Source: an uncultured Pseudomonadota bacterium (GTDB taxonomy: Bacteria > Myxococcota_A > Bradymonadia > Bradymonadales > GCA-2716585). Taken from it: a DNA stretch of 44,721 bases. The notes under the pieces were generated by a model that saw only the letters and a program-made list of their open reading frames with translations, made no database searches and had not been told where the DNA came from. The translations under genes and the position numbers were made by a program. Shown piece after piece: positions 16,036 to 25,550 of the stretch. The DNA lies in assembly GCA_937123825.1 (NCBI GenBank), contig CAKZKQ010000143.1, forward strand, positions 1 through 44,721. Reading direction: 5' to 3'. Positions within the stretch are counted from its first letter, which is position 1, and every line of letters begins with the position of its first letter.

Positions 16036-18308
16036 TGCTGACCGACGAGCAGATCACTGAGCTGTGGCACCACTTTGATGAGCCACAGTGGAGCGGCTGG
16101 GCCACCAGCTACCAAACTCTTCTTGAGCGGATCGACGCACTGGGCGACGACGCCCTCGTTGAACCCGAGCACCAAAAGCTCTTATGGAGCGCTGCGGAGA
16201 TCTGCACGCTTGGCCCTGGGGAGAACATCGACATCAGCGGCGCGCTGATCGACCCCTCGGTGGTGGGGGCGGTGGTGGCGCTTCGCCGCCGCGTCTGGCC
16301 GCTGCGCGTTGATCAACGCGCCGCCGCCATCCAGGACGCCTTCTCTCACATCATGTCGCTGGTGCACCCCAGGCACGCCGCCACCCGACCCAACGGCCGC
16401 CTCCAACGCTTGATGGTCGCGCTGCTGCCAGCCGAACTCCACTGCGTGGTCAACTGGAGCGCCAACCGCGACATCGTCGAGATGATCCTACACCCCCACA
16501 AGCGCGCCTCGCCGTTGGCCAGTCAGGTCATGGTCCGCGCCCGCTTGCGTCAGGTCCTGGGCGATGAAGCCCCCGGCGATTTTGCCGAGCACGTGCGCCG
16601 ATCGCTCTTTTGCTGGTGGCTCCATGGGCAGGCCGAGCCGCTGCGCAAGGGGTACGGCGCGCTGCTGGGGGAGACCCAGCAGACCCAGGGGCCCAAACCG
16701 CTCAAGGTCTGGTCGCTGGCGCGCCAGAGCCGCCATCTGGAGTGGCCCCCCAACCTCACCCAGAGCATGCGAGACGTGGTGCGCCTGTCCATCCAAGGGG
16801 CCGAACAAGCCGAGCTGGTCGAGATTCTGGGGGCCGACGCCAGCTACGCGGCCCTCTCTGCCCGCACGCGCCGAGGCCTCATCCGACAGGCGCGCCTGCT
16901 GGGTTTGCTCGAAGCGGCCCCTGGCGGCCTCTTTCCGACCGTCGCAGGGGACGCGCTCCTTGAAGAGTCGCTGCCCGATGCCTTGGTGGAGCGCTTTGTG
17001 GAGCGCGTGGTGGGCGCGGCTTGGGTCTTGCGTTGGCTTGAACCCATCGAAGCCTTGGAGCGCGAGCAGCTGCGGCGCTTGTTGGTGGGGCTCTGCGGCA
17101 GTTGGCGCCAGAGTCGCGTGCCTGAAGCCCTCATGGCGTGGTTGACCGACATGCAGGTCTTGACCGAGGTCAGCCCTCACAACGTGGCGCTGAGCCTCTA
17201 CGGCCGCCAGCTTGCCCGTCGCCTCCCCGAGACGTTGCCGGGACCCGCCCGCGATCTGAACCAACTGGATCTGAGCCAAGCCCAACCCGAGCCGTTGCCG
17301 CGTTGGCCGGACTTTGCCGAAGTTCGCCAGTCCTTGAACGACGGCGCGCCCTGGCTCGTGGTGGACCCCGAGCGTCTGGCGGCCCTGCACGCCGCCTGGC
17401 ACTGTCAGCCCGGCAAGCGCTTTGTGATCCTCTCTGGGCTCTCTGGCACCGGTAAAACGGCGCTGACGCTGGCCTACGCCCGCTCTTACTGTCACCGGAT
17501 GGGGATCGACGCCCAGCAGCACGTGGTTTTGGTGGCGGTTTTGCCCGATTGGCGCGATCCATCGGGGTTGTTGGGGTACTTTAGCGCGCTGCGCGCAGAG
17601 CCCACCTTCCAGGCCGAGCCCGCGCTCCAACTGATCCTGCGCGCCGCCGAAGATCCTGCGCGTCCCTACTTTCTGATCCTCGATGAGATGAACCTGGCCA
17701 GAGTGGAGCGCTACATGGCGCCGCTGCTCTCGGCCATGGAGACCGGCCAACCCATCTCGCTCCACACCCACGACGCACCCGTCAGCGGTGTGCCTGCGCG
17801 TGTCCCGTGGCCCGAGAACCTCTTCATCGCGGGCACGGTCAATATGGACGAGTCCACCCACGCTTTCAGTGACAAAGTGCTCGATCGGGCCTTTACGCTG
17901 GAGTTCTGGGAGGTGGATCTGGCCCGTTACTTCGACCAACAGCGCGAGGCCAGACCCCACGGCCCGCGTTTTGAGCACATCGAGCGCTTTCTGTGTGACT
18001 TGAACGCCGCGCTGCGCCCCGCCAGACGCCATTTTGGGTACCGCACCGCCCGCGAAGTGGTCCTTTTTGTTGAGCGCGCCGCCGAGTTGACCGGTGAACC
18101 CGCGCAGGATCAACGCATGGCGCTCGATCAAGCAGTCATGGCGCGCGTTCTACCCCGCGTCCGGGGGGAAGACAGCCCCATTTTGCGGCTCGCCCTGGAC
18201 AATGCCCGCGTGCTCTGTGAGGACATGGGCCTTGTGCAGAGCGCCGAACGCCTTGAAATGCTCCAGGATCGGCTGATGTCGGTCGGCATGACCCGATTCT
18301 GGGCCTGA
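16035..18308 (+). CDS. McrB-like AAA+ NTPase
   Basis: The 757-residue protein has a long N-terminal region (1-440) of unknown function and a C-terminal AAA+ domain of the McrB/MoxR group. Walker A is GLSGTGKT (468-475), Walker B is LILDEMN (D550, E551), and GTVNMDESTHAFSDKVLDRA (600-619) is the McrB-type sensor segment with a possible arginine finger R618. In McrBC systems this motor uses GTP and drives a McrC nuclease; nucleotide choice here cannot be told. The N-terminal part has no recognised methylcytosine-binding domain. ATG at 16035 is preferred to TTG at 16032; it overlaps the TerB-like stop by one base. Two bases separate it from the next gene. Confidence 0.87.
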   Translation: MLTDEQITELWHHFDEPQWSGWATSYQTLLERIDALGDDALVEPEHQKLLWSAAEICTLGPGENIDISGALIDPSVVGAVVALRRRVWPLRVDQRAAAIQDAFSHIMSLVHPRHAATRPNGRLQRLMVALLPAELHCVVNWSANRDIVEMILHPHKRASPLASQVMVRARLRQVLGDEAPGDFAEHVRRSLFCWWLHGQAEPLRKGYGALLGETQQTQGPKPLKVWSLARQSRHLEWPPNLTQSMRDVVRLSIQGAEQAELVEILGADASYAALSARTRRGLIRQARLLGLLEAAPGGLFPTVAGDALLEESLPDALVERFVERVVGAAWVLRWLEPIEALEREQLRRLLVGLCGSWRQSRVPEALMAWLTDMQVLTEVSPHNVALSLYGRQLARRLPETLPGPARDLNQLDLSQAQPEPLPRWPDFAEVRQSLNDGAPWLVVDPERLAALHAAWHCQPGKRFVILSGLSGTGKTALTLAYARSYCHRMGIDAQQHVVLVAVLPDWRDPSGLLGYFSALRAEPTFQAEPALQLILRAAEDPARPYFLILDEMNLARVERYMAPLLSAMETGQPISLHTHDAPVSGVPARVPWPENLFIAGTVNMDESTHAFSDKVLDRAFTLEFWEVDLARYFDQQREARPHGPRFEHIERFLCDLNAALRPARRHFGYRTAREVVLFVERAAELTGEPAQDQRMALDQAVMARVLPRVRGEDSPILRLALDNARVLCEDMGLVQSAERLEMLQDRLMSVGMTRFWA

Positions 18309-18310
18309 GC

Positions 18311-19789
18311 ATGTGGATCGTCGACGAGCGTGGCCGTCCGGTAGAGGTCAATGATTCGCGTCAGACCATTTATGGGGCCGGTGAGCGGTTGATGATCGCG
18401 CTGGAGCGGCGCGATGAGACCCCCGAGGCGTGGCTCAACGGCCGCGCCCTGACCTGGGACGCCTCGGCCAACGCCTTTCGGGCCGCGTTGCCCCCTGGCC
18501 GCTCTCGAATTCGGGTCTCTCACCCCCCCGATGAGCGGTGGTTGACCATTGAAATGGCGCCGGACGACGGTCAACGTGTCGCACAGCGGTGGTCGGCGCT
18601 CCTTGCGGACCTTGAGCGGTGGATCCCCAGCGAGGCCATGCGCGTTGATCAGGCCCGCTGGGCGCGTTCAACGGTTGCGCTCTTGCCCATTTGGCGCCGC
18701 GCCGTGCGCGCGGTGGCTGGCAAACCCCGCGGTTTGCTCCAGGAATCGGTCTACTACACCCCCGCAGACAGGATTCAGCGCGCCGACAGGCGCTTGTCGC
18801 GCTGGTTGGAGCGCCATCCGGGCGATTATCGGGCGGTGATGGAGGCCGACACCAGCGTTTACCTGCCCCAGCGGACCGCGACCGCGACCATGGACCACCC
18901 GGCAAACCGTTACGCGGCCTATCTTGTGGCCCGCGTGACGCGCGCATTGGGCACCATGGCCGAGCAACTGCGCCAACACACCCACGGAAGCAGCCGAGGC
19001 AACGCCGGATTGATCGAATGGACGCTCGAAGACCTGGAGGTGGTCTGGCGAAGCTCCTTCTTAAGCCGCGTCAGCCCCGCGCCCTTGGCCTCAGGGGTCT
19101 TGTCTGTGGTCCTGGATGACCCGCTTTATGCCCGAATCCACAGCTACGCGCGCCGTTTGGTGGCGCCGCAGGCGGTCGTGGACGCCAAAGCGGTGTCCAA
19201 AGCGCTGCCCGAGCCCCACAAAGCGCCCGGATTGTATGAGGTTTGGGCCTTTATGGCGGTGGCGCACGCGTTGGAGAAGCTCCTGCCAGGGTGGAGGTGG
19301 GCCTGGAGGGGGCATTTGAGCGCCTTTGATGCCCATAAAACCACCGTGCAGGTCGAGGGACGGCGCGGTGATCAGGCGCTGGTGCTCTCTTTGCGCCCCC
19401 ATTTTGTCCCCGAGTGGTCCAAAGAAGACTTTCCGCGCCGCGATCTGTGGGGCGGCGGCGGTCCATCGCTGGCGTTGGTGGCCTGGAATGACTCCGATCG
19501 TCATCAGGGCCGCTGGATCAGCATCGATGTGGACGATGATCGCAGCGTGGGCAGCGCTGAGGCCCGCAAGAGGGTCCACGCGCACCGAGACGGCCTATGG
19601 TGGGAGGGTGCAGGGGGCCGCCCGGTGCTGGGAATATGGTTGGCGGCCGATCCGGGGGAAGAGTTGATGGGCTGGGGCGGCCAGCGCTTTGTGGAGCGCT
19701 ACGGTGTGGGTGCCTTTCGGATGGAGCCTGGGGCGGTGATGGCCCATCGGATCGTGGCCAGTTGGATCCGAGCGTTGGGGGTGGGCTGA
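18311..19789 (+). CDS. DUF2357/PDDEXK_7-like McrC partner, nuclease site altered
   Basis: This 492-residue protein resembles DUF2357 proteins with a C-terminal PD-(D/E)XK nuclease fold (PDDEXK_7, formerly DUF524), which usually accompany McrB-like motors. GLYEVWAFMAVAHAL matches the family's conserved LYE-x-W segment, and RKRVHAHRDGLW matches the MH-x-YRDA helix. Between them, where the family has PD and D-x-K catalytic residues, this protein has PS (385-386) and D406-V-D408. Aspartate 408 replaces the catalytic lysine. The nuclease is therefore probably inactive, unless another residue substitutes. It starts two bases after the McrB-like gene and its stop overlaps the next start by one base. 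Confidence 0.78.
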   Translation: MWIVDERGRPVEVNDSRQTIYGAGERLMIALERRDETPEAWLNGRALTWDASANAFRAALPPGRSRIRVSHPPDERWLTIEMAPDDGQRVAQRWSALLADLERWIPSEAMRVDQARWARSTVALLPIWRRAVRAVAGKPRGLLQESVYYTPADRIQRADRRLSRWLERHPGDYRAVMEADTSVYLPQRTATATMDHPANRYAAYLVARVTRALGTMAEQLRQHTHGSSRGNAGLIEWTLEDLEVVWRSSFLSRVSPAPLASGVLSVVLDDPLYARIHSYARRLVAPQAVVDAKAVSKALPEPHKAPGLYEVWAFMAVAHALEKLLPGWRWAWRGHLSAFDAHKTTVQVEGRRGDQALVLSLRPHFVPEWSKEDFPRRDLWGGGGPSLALVAWNDSDRHQGRWISIDVDDDRSVGSAEARKRVHAHRDGLWWEGAGGRPVLGIWLAADPGEELMGWGGQRFVERYGVGAFRMEPGAVMAHRIVASWIRALGVG

Positions 19790-22428
19790 TGGGGCGGTTG
19801 CTTGCGGTCGTATGGTTGGCGATGGGTCTGTGGGCCTGCGCCGCAGAGCCCATTGTGGGTCGCCCCCTGCACCAGTGCCCTCCTGAGAGGGGCCCGACCG
19901 ACATCTTGTGGGATGCGCAGCCCGCCCTGCCCGCCGATTTGAAGTCTCTGGCCAGCATCGACCCGGTTTGGTCTCAGCCGGGGGCCTCGGTCGAGGTGAT
20001 TGGGTTTGAGGATCGGCTCATTGAGTATCGCAGCGCGCTGGGTGAGCTGCGGGCGGTGGACATTGGGACAGGGGAGGAGCTTTGGCATGTGGGCGCGCCG
20101 GTGTCGCTCAGGCCTGGTCAGAGTGATCCGCTCCTTGTGGGCAGGCGCGTGCTGCTTAAGACCCCTGGCTGGTTGACGATGATGGACGCCCAGACGGGGA
20201 AGATCGTCTGGGACGCTGGCCCCTGGAAGTTTCAGCGCCACAGGATGTTTGGCCGCCTTCAGGTCACCGCGCTGGGCGACGATCTGGTGGTGATTGTTCC
20301 CCCCGAAGAGATGGGCATCTCTGGAACCGGGGAGGGCGTCAATAGCCTGGACATGGCTCGCCTTTCCGGCGCCACGGGGGCCGAGCGTTGGAGGGTGGCG
20401 TGCGGGGCGCCGCGCTGTGAGGTGCTTTATCAGACCGAGCGTGCGCTGGTGGTGCTGCGCGGATCAAAAGAGTTGGCCTGGTTCAGCGCAAAAGATGGTG
20501 CGCTGATGCGCAGCCGCGCCCTGGAGATCAACCGCGCAGACGTCGTGGCGGTGACGCCGCAGGGCGTGGCGTTGGTGCAGGAGGGCAAGGCGCTGTCGGC
20601 GGTTTCGCTCGACGACGGCCGCGCGCTTTGGACCCAGGCCTCCAGCGCGCCTTTCAGGGCCCGCGTGGTGGGCGGTCAGGTGATCCTGGCCCAGGGGCAG
20701 GCGCTGCGCGCCCTGGAGATGGACACTGGGCGCGAGCGCTGGACGTTGCCGCTGCCCGAAGAGGTCATGCAGCACCTGTCTCAGACCACCGCCTGGGCGC
20801 CTCTGGACGATGGGGTCTTGATGGTGCCCCTGGAGGGGCTCTGCGATGCCATGGGGGCGCTGCTTCTGGTGGGGCTAGAGCGTGGCGAAGTGGCCCTCAG
20901 GGCGCACGTGGGCGCAGTGCAGCGCGTGATCGCCATGGGAGAGGTGGCGGTCATGATCGGGGCCGAGGGCTGGAGCGCGGGCCGCTGGCGCCAGGAGACC
21001 GATCCTGTGCGCGCCACGTTGGGCCTTGAGCAAGACGTGCGCGTCAGCCTGGAGGTGTTGGCAGGGCAGGCGCCGCCCGACGAACTGGCCTTTCCCCGCG
21101 ACAGCGACGCGGCCTTTCGGTGGCTTGTGCGCTTGGGCGATGGACACTTCAAGGGGCCCTTGTTGGAGCGCTGGGAGGTGGCGGGATGGGCGGATATCCC
21201 CACGCTGACGGTGTTGATGTCGAGGCTGCCGCTGGATGAGGCGCTGGCGCCGCTCCAGCGGCGGTTGAGGCAGACCTGGGGGCAGGCGCCGTCGCTTGAG
21301 GTGGCCCGCTCCAGGACGGCGTTGTTGAAGGCTTTTGGTCAAGAGGACGTCGGCGTGCCTCAAGATGAGTTGCTGGGTGGTGCTCTAGAGTGGCTGGACG
21401 GGTTTGATGGGGGCCTTGATGGGCTGCGCGCCTCGGGTCAACCGCCCAAAGGGCCCGAGGACAAGTGGGTTCGCCGCTGGCGAGCGGATCGGGCGGTGTT
21501 GACGTCCACCGAGGCGTTGGTGCGCGCTGCGGCCAGAGCCAAGGGCGGTGTGAGCGCCAAAGAAAAGCTGCTCAAGCAGGCCATCGGGCGTTTGGGACCC
21601 GCGCCGATCTGTGCCTGGCCAAGGCCTGTGGGGACGCCCGATGTGCCCTGGTCGCGGCGGTTTTCGGTGGCGACCTGTCGGCCGACCCAGCCCCCGCCTG
21701 GCGTGCGTTATGACCCGACCTTGAGTTGGGCGCTGTGGCGCTCGGATGCGCTGGGAGTTTCGACCGATCTGTGGGTGATGCGCTGGCAAAAAGGGCAGTG
21801 GAGCCAGCCCCACTATGTCCCTGGGGCACACAAGGCCGCCGGTTGGCCCGACTCAATCAAGTCCGTGGGTCAGCGCCTGGAGCTGGAGTGGCCTGACGGT
21901 CACGCGCTGAGCGTGAACTGGTCGGCGTTGTCCAGGGATCGCGATCAGGATGGTTGGCCGGATCTGCTCGAAGGGGCGCTGGGGACCGATCCCAAACGCG
22001 CAGACACCGACGCCGATGGTGTCAAAGACGCGCTCGACCCCAGCCCAACCTGCGCAAACACTCAGCCGACCGGGAAGGCGGCGGCGCGCAAGGTGGCGCT
22101 GGAGCATCTGGTGTTGCTGCGTCACGAGCCGCAGCCGCTCTATGTCCTGGAGGCCGGTCAATGTGTCTCGGTGGAGACGATCGGGGGGCCGGTGGTCTGG
22201 ATGGAGCGCTCGGCGCTGAAGGCGCTGGAGCGGCGCGAGGGGTTTCGCGCGTTGGAGGTGTTGACGTTGGGGCTGCCCAGGGAGGCCGACGGCGGTCTGG
22301 TCGAGGTCGACTATCGCTTCAGTCAGGGGCCCGAGGTGCTCTGTTCGGGCGTGGTGGCGCTGGTGCCCGATGAGGGTGGCCGCTGGCGCGTTCAGGAGTG
22401 GTTTGTGCGCGAATCCTGGTGTCGTTGA
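19789..22428 (+). CDS. Beta-propeller lipoprotein with thrombospondin type-3 repeats
   Basis: This 879-residue lipoprotein has a signal ending LWAC (Cys about residue 17). The N-terminal half carries PQQ-like propeller units, seen as DxxTGxxxW motifs near residues 92, 134, 275 and 311. A helical middle region of unknown type follows. Residues about 716-754 hold calcium-binding type-3 thrombospondin motifs (DRDQDGWPD, TDADGVKD). It should be periplasmic or on the cell surface and bind calcium. It overlaps the McrC-like stop by one base and the Nudix start by one base, so it is tied into the operon. Its role there is unknown; as an outer sensor it could report to the cytoplasmic motor, which is speculation. 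Confidence 0.82.
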   Translation: MGRLLAVVWLAMGLWACAAEPIVGRPLHQCPPERGPTDILWDAQPALPADLKSLASIDPVWSQPGASVEVIGFEDRLIEYRSALGELRAVDIGTGEELWHVGAPVSLRPGQSDPLLVGRRVLLKTPGWLTMMDAQTGKIVWDAGPWKFQRHRMFGRLQVTALGDDLVVIVPPEEMGISGTGEGVNSLDMARLSGATGAERWRVACGAPRCEVLYQTERALVVLRGSKELAWFSAKDGALMRSRALEINRADVVAVTPQGVALVQEGKALSAVSLDDGRALWTQASSAPFRARVVGGQVILAQGQALRALEMDTGRERWTLPLPEEVMQHLSQTTAWAPLDDGVLMVPLEGLCDAMGALLLVGLERGEVALRAHVGAVQRVIAMGEVAVMIGAEGWSAGRWRQETDPVRATLGLEQDVRVSLEVLAGQAPPDELAFPRDSDAAFRWLVRLGDGHFKGPLLERWEVAGWADIPTLTVLMSRLPLDEALAPLQRRLRQTWGQAPSLEVARSRTALLKAFGQEDVGVPQDELLGGALEWLDGFDGGLDGLRASGQPPKGPEDKWVRRWRADRAVLTSTEALVRAAARAKGGVSAKEKLLKQAIGRLGPAPICAWPRPVGTPDVPWSRRFSVATCRPTQPPPGVRYDPTLSWALWRSDALGVSTDLWVMRWQKGQWSQPHYVPGAHKAAGWPDSIKSVGQRLELEWPDGHALSVNWSALSRDRDQDGWPDLLEGALGTDPKRADTDADGVKDALDPSPTCANTQPTGKAAARKVALEHLVLLRHEPQPLYVLEAGQCVSVETIGGPVVWMERSALKALERREGFRALEVLTLGLPREADGGLVEVDYRFSQGPEVLCSGVVALVPDEGGRWRVQEWFVRESWCR

Positions 22429-23069
22429 TGGGATCATCGGTCAAATTGTCCTCACACGAGCTTGTTCGGGCGCTTTACGGCGCTGTGCCCAAGCCTCTAC
22501 TGGGTCAGGCGTGGATGCGTCAGGCGGCCGTGGCGGTGATCTTGCGCCCGGGGGGCGAGGGGATGGAGCTGCTCTTGATCCAGCGTGCCAGTTTTGAGGG
22601 CGATCGGTGGTCGGGCCACATGGCGTTTCCTGGGGGAAAAGTCGATCAAGGCGATCGGGGGCCGATGTGGGCGGCGGTGCGCGAGGTGAGAGAGGAGCTT
22701 GGTCTGGCGTTGAACCTCGACACCGAGCATCTGGGGAGCCTGAACCGTGTCTTGACGCTCTCGCCGCGCTCAGCGCGGCCCATGTGGGTCGAGCCCCATG
22801 TCTTTCTGCTGGAGCGCGACGAAGTGGCGCTGGAGCCCGGCGGTGAGGTGGCCAGCGCGCTGTGGGTGCCGTGGGGTGAGTTGATGTCTGGGCGGTCTTC
22901 GTCGTGGCGTCGGGTCAAGGGTGTGCCGGTGCGTTTGGGGCACTATCGGTGCCGCGGTCAGCAGGTGTGGGGTTTGACTTTCCAGATGATTGAAGATCTT
23001 AGAGAGCGTCTGGCGCATCGCAGTGGTGTCGGGGTGCATCAAAGGGGGCGTTGGAGGAAACGCCTCTAG
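22428..23069 (+). CDS. Nudix hydrolase, CoA-pyrophosphatase-like
   Basis: The 213-residue protein contains a Nudix box (about residues 67-94): GGKVDQGD, eight residues, then REVREELGL. The aspartate at the usual first glutamate and the extra spacer residue fit the CoA-pyrophosphatase (NudL/NUDT8) subgroup, whose members cleave CoA or acyl-CoA. It would need Mg2+ or Mn2+ bound by the REVREE glutamates. It is cytoplasmic, with no signal peptide. Its ATG overlaps the upstream stop by one base, and it closes the six-gene operon. A link between its substrate and the McrB-like genes is not evident, and it may simply be a co-transcribed housekeeping enzyme. Confidence 0.86.
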   Translation: MGSSVKLSSHELVRALYGAVPKPLLGQAWMRQAAVAVILRPGGEGMELLLIQRASFEGDRWSGHMAFPGGKVDQGDRGPMWAAVREVREELGLALNLDTEHLGSLNRVLTLSPRSARPMWVEPHVFLLERDEVALEPGGEVASALWVPWGELMSGRSSSWRRVKGVPVRLGHYRCRGQQVWGLTFQMIEDLRERLAHRSGVGVHQRGRWRKRL

Positions 23070-23212
23070 GGCTGTCACGGGTGCTTGACGAACACCGCTC
23101 CCATCGACATACTGCCCCGGCCAAGATCGGGCCTGTGCGGCATCGCGTGTGCATCAGGCAACAAAGAAAGCGAAGAATCATCGTACAATCCACATTGACG
23201 AAGGAGAGGGAT

Positions 23213-24499
<1,287 letters not shown>

Positions 24500-24575
24500 T
24501 TTGAGCGGCGGGCACAGGCAGATGTTCTGTGCCTCAACATCCACCGACCCGTTGCGGGTCGCGGTGGGTTCAAAG

Positions 24576-24624
24576 CCGATTTAAAGGTCCCTTTGGGGTC
24601 TTTGGATCGGCTTTTGTTGTTCTT
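24576..24624 (+). terminator. Rho-independent terminator of gltA
   Basis: A 16-bp stem with G-U pairs forms between 24576-24591 and 24595-24610 around a TTT loop, followed by a T-rich tract (24611-24624). It sits 76 bases after the gltA stop, between gltA and the convergent FKBP gene. A second inverted repeat with a short bulge lies just before it (24541-24567). Confidence 0.8.
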
Positions 24625-24628
24625 GGAG

Positions 24629-25123
24629 CTATTTGATCTCGATAAGTTCGACCTCAAAGATGAGCGTCGCATTGGGGGGGATCGCGCCGGGAGCGCCGCG
24701 CTCGCCGTAGCCCATCTCAGGAGGGATGGTCAGCTTCCAGATGTCTCCGACCTGCATGCCTTTGAGGCCCTTGTCCCAGCCCTTGATCAGCCGCCCTTTG
24801 CCCCAGGGGAAGGTGGTGGGTCGGCCGCGTTTGCGGCTGGAGTCGAACTCGGTGCCGTCGGTGAGCCAGCCCACGTAGTGGACCTTGATGTTGGTGGGGT
24901 CGTTGAGGATCTTGCCGCTGCCCTTGCGCACCTCTTCGATCACCACCCCGTCCGGGCTAACCCAGCGCGTCTTGCTGTGGCGATCGGGTCGCCTTTCATC
25001 TGCGCGCAGCGCGTCGGCCTTGTGGACCTGCGGGGTGATGAAGGCCTGCGCTGCTGGCGAGAGCGTCAGCAGTGCAAAGAGTGTCAGCGCGAGTGTCAGG
25101 GGTTGTGGTGAGGGTCGTGGCAT
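24629..25123 (-). CDS. Secreted FKBP-type peptidyl-prolyl isomerase
   Basis: This 164-residue protein has a signal peptide (about residues 1-27, ending AQA) and one complete FKBP domain: HYVGWLTDGTEFDSS, then GWDKGLKGMQVGDIWKLTIPPEMGYG and IPPNATLIFEVELIEI. All the main active-site segments of FKBP isomerases are present, so it should catalyse proline isomerisation in the periplasm. It differs from the FKBP at 13091, whose first half is degenerate. The start at 25123 has no clear Shine-Dalgarno sequence, so the exact start is somewhat uncertain, although it gives a typical signal peptide. Its 3' end faces gltA. Confidence 0.9.
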   Translation of the reverse strand: MPRPSPQPLTLALTLFALLTLSPAAQAFITPQVHKADALRADERRPDRHSKTRWVSPDGVVIEEVRKGSGKILNDPTNIKVHYVGWLTDGTEFDSSRKRGRPTTFPWGKGRLIKGWDKGLKGMQVGDIWKLTIPPEMGYGERGAPGAIPPNATLIFEVELIEIK

Positions 25124-25215
25124 GGATTGGTTGTGGGTTGGATGTCGAAGCTGTTACCATCGGTGACGAGGTCGGAACCATTGGCGTGGCCGTTGATCTT
25201 CCCACGCTGCTTTTC

Positions 25216-25229
25216 AGGAGTGTCCATTG
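25216..25229 (+). promoter_or_regulatory. Ribosome binding site supporting a TTG start
   Basis: AGGAG at 25216-25220 precedes TTG at 25227-25229 by six bases. There is no in-frame ATG near the N-terminus, so this site decides the start of the small CxxCxGxG protein. Confidence 0.6.
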
Positions 25230-25550
25230 GCCACAAAAAGACAAGCCCGGCGCCTGCGTCAAGCGCCCATTCCAGAGCTGCCCACCGGCGCGCTGGCGCT
25301 TTCACCTCGGCCCGAGCCGCCCCCCGGCGACAATTGGCTGTGGGAGAAGTGTCCCTATTGTCAGGGCCAGGGGTGGTTGACGCAGCCCGAGTGGCATCTG
25401 GCCTGGCTCAACCCGCATTATCCGGACATGGAAAAGGTCGAGGCGGACCTGGCTTCGGTGCTTGGGGGCCGCAAGTTGGAGTCGATCAGCGTGCGCGAGG
25501 CCTGCACGTGGTGCAAAGGCCACGGTCGGCGCTACGGTTTGAAGTTCTGA
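25227..25550 (+). CDS. Small double CxxCxGxG (DnaJ-type zinc motif) protein
   Basis: This 107-residue protein holds two motifs of the zinc-binding type found in DnaJ: CPYCQGQG (near residues 42-49) and CTWCKGHG (near 93-100). Four cysteines are enough for one zinc site. The N-terminus is basic and proline-rich. No J-domain or signal peptide is present, so it is likely a cytoplasmic zinc protein of unknown partner. The TTG start is supported by AGGAG. It is divergent from the FKBP gene and its 3' end overlaps the convergent lipoprotein gene by 19 bases. Confidence 0.68.
   Translation: MATKRQARRLRQAPIPELPTGALALSPRPEPPPGDNWLWEKCPYCQGQGWLTQPEWHLAWLNPHYPDMEKVEADLASVLGGRKLESISVREACTWCKGHGRRYGLKF

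Noticed and set aside
16488..18131. 547-codon minus-strand frame
   Set aside because: It is antisense to the McrB-like gene and has no domain; the McrB motifs prove the plus frame.
16035..19789. Classical McrBC restriction system
   Set aside because: No methylcytosine-binding domain is recognised, and the McrC-like partner lacks the expected nuclease residues.
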